From Tetragonia tetragonoides (Eukaryota > Streptophyta > Magnoliopsida > Caryophyllales > Aizoaceae), in contig CM076145.1 in the NCBI GenBank assembly GCA_038025085.1, forward strand, positions 11,505,000 to 11,568,999: a DNA stretch of 64,000 bases, given 5' to 3'. Under the pieces are notes generated by a model that was not told the DNA's origin, made no database searches, and saw only the letters and a program-made list of their open reading frames with translations. Position numbers and translations under genes: made by a program. Positions 60,188 through 64,000 of this stretch are shown here, one piece after another (the first letter of the stretch is position 1; each line of letters opens with the position of its first letter).

Positions 60188-61135
60188 TGATGCAGGAGCA
60201 ACATGCTTAAAAAATGATACACATCATATTCACCATTATATAGATCTTAGGAATGATCTTGATTCCTCTACACGGCTCCTCAAGAACAACAATGGTGTTT
60301 TCCAAGGGGAATTGAAAGAACATTCAATCTTAGTTCTATTATATTCGTTTATGGAGCATGTTTTAAAATGGGTTACAATTACATTGCCTCCTACATTGAA
60401 GATACTTTGGAATACACGCGCAAGATGGGGATTAAAGCTCTTGTTATATGATCACGTCATTATGGAGAACCTCGTAATCTTGGCAGTTCTGATAGTTGTT
60501 CGTATTTTGGCCATAACTCGCTCATACTAAATCTAAACGTGATGATTCAAATCTCTGTAGAAAGATATGATCGAGATCTACAACATTGATGCTTTGAGTT
60601 TTCTCTAATTCAAAGCGCAACATGGTCAAAAACGCGTAACAAGTTACGAAACATATTCCTTGCGCGCCAAGGCAACGACTTTAGTTTAGTTATTGTGTCC
60701 TAGTTTGTTTTAACTTGCTTTTAGCGTGATTTATTGCTTAGGAAAGTAATAATATGATTATTATTAGCATTAGGAGTCCATTAGGAATTAGGAAAGCTGT
60801 TAGATAGTTCGTTTTACAATTGTAATCAGTTTCGTAGTTAGTTTCCTATTTGGATTACGATTAGAATTCCGAATAGCTTTAGATTTCTTTGTCTATAAAT
60901 AGGGGAGAGCTTTGCTATTGTAAACTCGTGCATTGATGATTAATAATTGAATACGTGAGTATTTACCCCTCAAACTGAGTGATTCAGGTTGAAACCCTTG
61001 TGTGTGATGCGCAAGTCTTGTTCTTGAGTGATTCTTGAACGAAAAACCCCAACCCCTTGAGTGATTCGAGAGGTATATCCCTTTTATTGTTTTTGTTTAT
61101 CAAAGTACCAAAAAATTCCTAAATAAATCACATCA
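60188..61135 (+). repeat. 5' LTR of element 4
   Basis: TGATGCAGGAGC...AAATCACATCA, 948 bp. The 3' half (from about GGAGTCCATTAGG) is close to the LTRs of elements 2 and 3; the 5' half is diverged. TATA box CTATAAATAGGGG at 60893-60905. Confidence 0.9.
60189..60530 (+). pseudogene. Open frame at the start of the element 4 LTR
   Basis: About 113 open codons from Asp-Ala-Gly-Ala, the same entry point as in elements 2 and 3. It contains GLKLLLYD preceded by a Trp-rich stretch (LPPTLKILWNTRARW), recalling LTPTKIITWSLHTR in element 3. The 3' LTR start, where it would be read as a gag tail, has been deleted, so this is a relic. Confidence 0.65.
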
Positions 61136-61138
61136 ACT

Positions 61139-61150
61139 TGGTATCAGAGC
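61139..61150 (+). promoter_or_regulatory. Primer binding site of element 4
   Basis: TGGTATCAGAGC three bases after the LTR end at 61135; tRNA-iMet type. Confidence 0.92.
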
Positions 61151-61437
61151 AAGCTTTTGGAATTTTCTAAAACTTCAAACGATCCAGATTGAGAGAATAC
61201 TATTAAAGCTGTTCGTGTTCGTGCTGCTGTTCATCAGATTTGTGGAATCCGTTTTCGACACAAAAGTAGTGCTTTTCGCAGGTAACTGACGTTCTGAGTA
61301 AGACTAGTTAAGCTTTGCTTACTAGCCCTGTGCTATTTTTGCGAAATTCTATTGTTTACTACTGTTTCTTGGCAGTTTTGTGTTTTTACGAGTGGAAAAT
61401 ATTATTTCGACATTGATCTTATGAAGCAATAAACAAT

Positions 61438-62201
61438 ATGAAGTCACCATGGGAATCTAAGTTTATTGAGTCCAGCTTAGATGAGTTTAATGGGTTGTAT
61501 TGTTCAAAAGACTTTTGTCGATGGCTTAAGAAGGTTGACGAGTTGTTTTTATGTTATGAGTTTACTGACTATGAGCAAGTAAAGATTGTGATTTCTCGAC
61601 TAAGAGGACCTGCTCTAGTTTGGTGGGAGTCTTTGAAATCTCGCAGAAAACTCATGAGGAAAGAGAAAATCCGCACCATGAGCAAATTGAAGAAGTATCT
61701 CAAGAGAAGATTTTCATATCCGAGCAATGATCAAGAATGTTCATGTGCATATTGTTATGATGAAAGTATTAAACTTTTGTTATCTGAGATGAGGGTGAGA
61801 CGGATTGAACAACAATTGCAGAAGTTAAGAGAAGAGGAACGAGATAATAACCAATGTTCCAATTGTTTTGGTTTCGGTCACTTTATAGATGAATGTGCTA
61901 CAAAGTTTCAAGTAACTACTAATACATTCAAGAAGTGCACGCGGCTGAAGAATCTTTGAGATCTTGTGAAGCCAAAGAACTAAAGAAAGAGATCATTGAG
62001 GAGTTCTTGCAGAAATCTGATTTTAATGGTTCCTTCAAAGATATTGTTCCTATTGTAGATTCACAAGAAAATCAAGAAGTTATCAATTCTCAAAAAGAAG
62101 AAAAACAAATAGAAGAATCTTTATTTGGGGAACAAGAAGCTCTTGAAATTGTAAAACCACAATATGTGAATTATGATGATGATGATGACCTTTTGAAAGA
62201 A
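61438..62201 (+). pseudogene. Gag of element 4, frameshifted
   Basis: From ATG 61438, 173 codons. Gag core fragments (KKVDELFLCYEFTDYEQVK, LVWWESLKSRRK, a basic SKLKKYLKRRF) are followed by a CCHC zinc knuckle CSNCFGFGHFIDEC. The frame ends at 61957-61959. A second frame, open from about 61935, continues with an acidic region (FKDIVPIVDSQE, later a run of Asp). That indicates a frameshift near 61940. The capsid core looks shortened compared with elements 2 and 3. Probably not functional. Confidence 0.75.
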
Positions 62202-62345
62202 AAACCCTTGTGTGTGATGCGCAAGTCTTGTTCTTGAGTGATTCTTGAACGAAAAACCCCAACCCCTTGAGTGATTCGAGAGGTATATCCCTTTTATTGT
62301 TTTTGTTTATCAAAGTACCGAAAAATTCCTAAATAAATCACATCA
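62202..62345 (+). repeat. 3' LTR remnant of element 4
   Basis: 144 bp collinear with 60992-61135 of the left LTR, almost identical. The junction with gag lies at an A-rich stretch (GAAAGAAAAACCC), compatible with end joining at short homology. Confidence 0.9.
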
Positions 62346-64000
62346 ATTTGCGGGCTTTCAAAAGGTGGAGTTGAAGCTTGTTTGTACTTGTAAACATCCT
62401 TAGTGTAGCTTCTCACTCAAATGAATGCAAACAAAGCATTTGGGTGCTTTCTCTTAATATACAACACAAAAGAACTCAATCTCTTTCACCCTAGTTGTGA
62501 GAGCTGTTAAAATGCGTAAATACATTCAAATGCTTGGTTTGAAGCTTGTTGGTACTTGTAAACATCCTTGGTCAAGTTTCTCACTCAAATGAATGCAAAC
62601 AAACTATCTGGGTGCTTTCTCTTAATATTACACACAAAAGAACTCAATCTCTTTCACCCTAGTCGTAAGAGCTGTTAAAACTCGTAAACGCATTCAAAAG
62701 CTTCAACTCAAAATTTTGAATGTATTCACAATCAAATTAATGCAACTAAAGCATTTGGGTGCTTTCTCTTAATATACAACACAAAAGAACTCAATCTCTT
62801 TCACCCTAGATGTAAGAGCTGTTAAAACGCGTAAATGCATTCAAAAGGTGGACTTAAAGCTTGTTTGTACTTGTAAACATTCTTGGTGTAGTTTCTCACT
62901 CAAATGAATGCAAACAAAGCATTTGGGTGCTTTCTCTTAATATACAACACAAAAGAACTCAATCTCTTTCACCCTAGTCGTAAGAGCTGTTAAAACTCGT
63001 AAACGCATTCAAAAGCTTCAACTCAAAATTTTGAATGTATTCACAATCAAATTAATGCAACTAAAGCATTTGGGTGCTTTCTCTTAAGCTAGAGTTGAAG
63101 CTTGTTTGTACTTGTAAACACAAAAGAGATTGAGTTTCTCACTCCAATGAATGCAAACAAAGCTTTTGGATGCTTTCTCTTAATATACAACAGAAAAGAA
63201 CTCAAGCTTTTTCACCCAAGTCATATGAGCTTTTAAAACGCGTAAATGCATTCAAAAGCTTGAGTTGAAGCTTGTTTGTACTTGTAAACATCCTTGGTTA
63301 AGTTTCTCACTCAAATGAATGCAAACAAAGCATTTGGGTGCTTTCTCTTAATATACAACGCAAAAGAACTCAATCTTATTCACCCTAGTCATATGAGCTT
63401 TTAAAACGCGTAAATGCATTCAAAAGGTGGAGTTAAAGCTTGTTTGTACTTGTAAACATTCTTGGTTAAGTTTCTCACTCAAATGAATGCAAACAAAGCA
63501 TTTGGGTACTTTCTCTTAATATACAACACAAAAGACCTCAATCTCTTTCACCCTAGTCATATGAGCTTTTAAAACTCGTAAACGCATTCAAAAGCTTGAG
63601 TTGAAGCTTGTTTGTACTTGTAAACATACTTGGTGTAGTTTCTCACTCCAATGAATGCAAACAAAGCTTTGGGTGCTTTCTCTGAAAATACAACACAAAA
63701 GAACTCAATCTCTTTCACCCTAGTCGTATGAGGTTTGAAAACGCGTATATGCATTCAAAAGCTTAAGTTGAAGCTTGTTGGTACTTGTAAACATCTTTGG
63801 TGTAGTTTCTCACTCAAATTAATGCAAAGAAAACATTTGGGTGCGTTCTCTTAATATACAACACAAAAGAACTCAATCTCTTTCACCCTTGTCGTATGAG
63901 CTTTTAAAACGCTTAAATGCATTCAAAAGCTTGAGTTCAAGCTTGTTTGTAGTTGTAAACATTCTTGGGGTAGTTTCACACTTAAATGAATGCAAACAAA
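62346..64000 (+). repeat. Satellite block F, mainly forward
   Basis: Starts with the ATTTG duplication. Forward monomers, with two short reverse pieces (about 62700-62728 and 63014-63042) that are copies of one rearrangement 314 bp apart. The last 250 bp repeat the arrangement at 21740-22047, 30770-31080 and 39790-40098. The array continues past the window end. Confidence 0.92.

Larger units (their letters stand above)
60188..62345 (+). mobile_element. Decayed gag-only LTR retrotransposon, element 4
   Basis: 2,158 bp between ATTTG duplications. The left LTR is 948 bp (60188-61135). A tRNA-iMet type primer site follows, then a short gag region with CCHC knuckle. Only the last 144 bp of the right LTR remain (62202-62345). 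A deletion joins the acidic gag region directly to the middle of the LTR, removing the polypurine tract and the LTR start. It is related to element 3 by LTR end sequence and by the FKDIVP..DSQE motif in gag, but is more diverged. No pol. Confidence 0.9.

Noticed and set aside
1..64000. CENP-B box or other known centromere protein site
   Set aside because: I found no convincing match to the CENP-B box pattern in the monomer, and plant centromeres need not have one.

Overview
The window looks like plant centromeric or pericentromeric heterochromatin. About 48 kb of the 64 kb is one tandem satellite with a monomer of 168 bp, which I measured repeatedly between successive 'AAAACGCGTAAATGC' motifs. 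The remainder is LTR retrotransposons and two short unexplained inserts. I see no host gene, rRNA, tRNA or CRISPR array. Plant origin is inferred from the Ty3/gypsy polyprotein with a tRNA-iMet type primer site (TGGTATCAGAGC), TATAAATAG promoters in the LTRs, and the satellite length. I do not recognise the satellite or the species; a eudicot is only a guess. Layout: 1-15275 is satellite organised as four 3.2-3.8 kb higher-order repeats that each contain inverted blocks. 15276-18964 is a gag-only LTR element on the minus strand (TSD GAACT). 18965-42795 is more satellite with many strand switches and several local higher-order repeats. 42796-43219 is a 424 bp foreign insert. 43220-45148 is satellite. 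45149-54097 is a nearly intact CRM-like Ty3/gypsy element on the minus strand (TSD CAAAA), with a gag-only plus-strand relative nested in one of its LTRs at 50712-53843 (TSD ACAAC). 54098-57543 is satellite with a 188 bp AT-rich insert. 57544-58205 is a solo LTR of the CRM-like family (TSD GTATG). 58206-60187 is satellite. 60188-62345 is a third, decayed gag-only element (TSD ATTTG). 62346-64000 is satellite. How the parts fit together: the satellite evolves by duplication, inversion and gain or loss of whole 168 bp units. Rare junction sequences recur as clonal markers at distant sites. The retroelements insert into the satellite, and two insertions have matching empty sites in duplicated copies elsewhere in the window. 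One element codes for the full machinery (gag, protease, RT, RNase H, integrase) apart from one apparent single-base frameshift. The other three encode gag only and would have to borrow pol functions. All four LTR families begin TGATGC, and in each an open frame runs from the internal region or the LTR edge into LTR sequence through Asp-Ala (GAT GCN), giving family-specific C-terminal tails. The many 60-111 codon open frames in the satellite are by-products of the repeat and are not annotated as genes.
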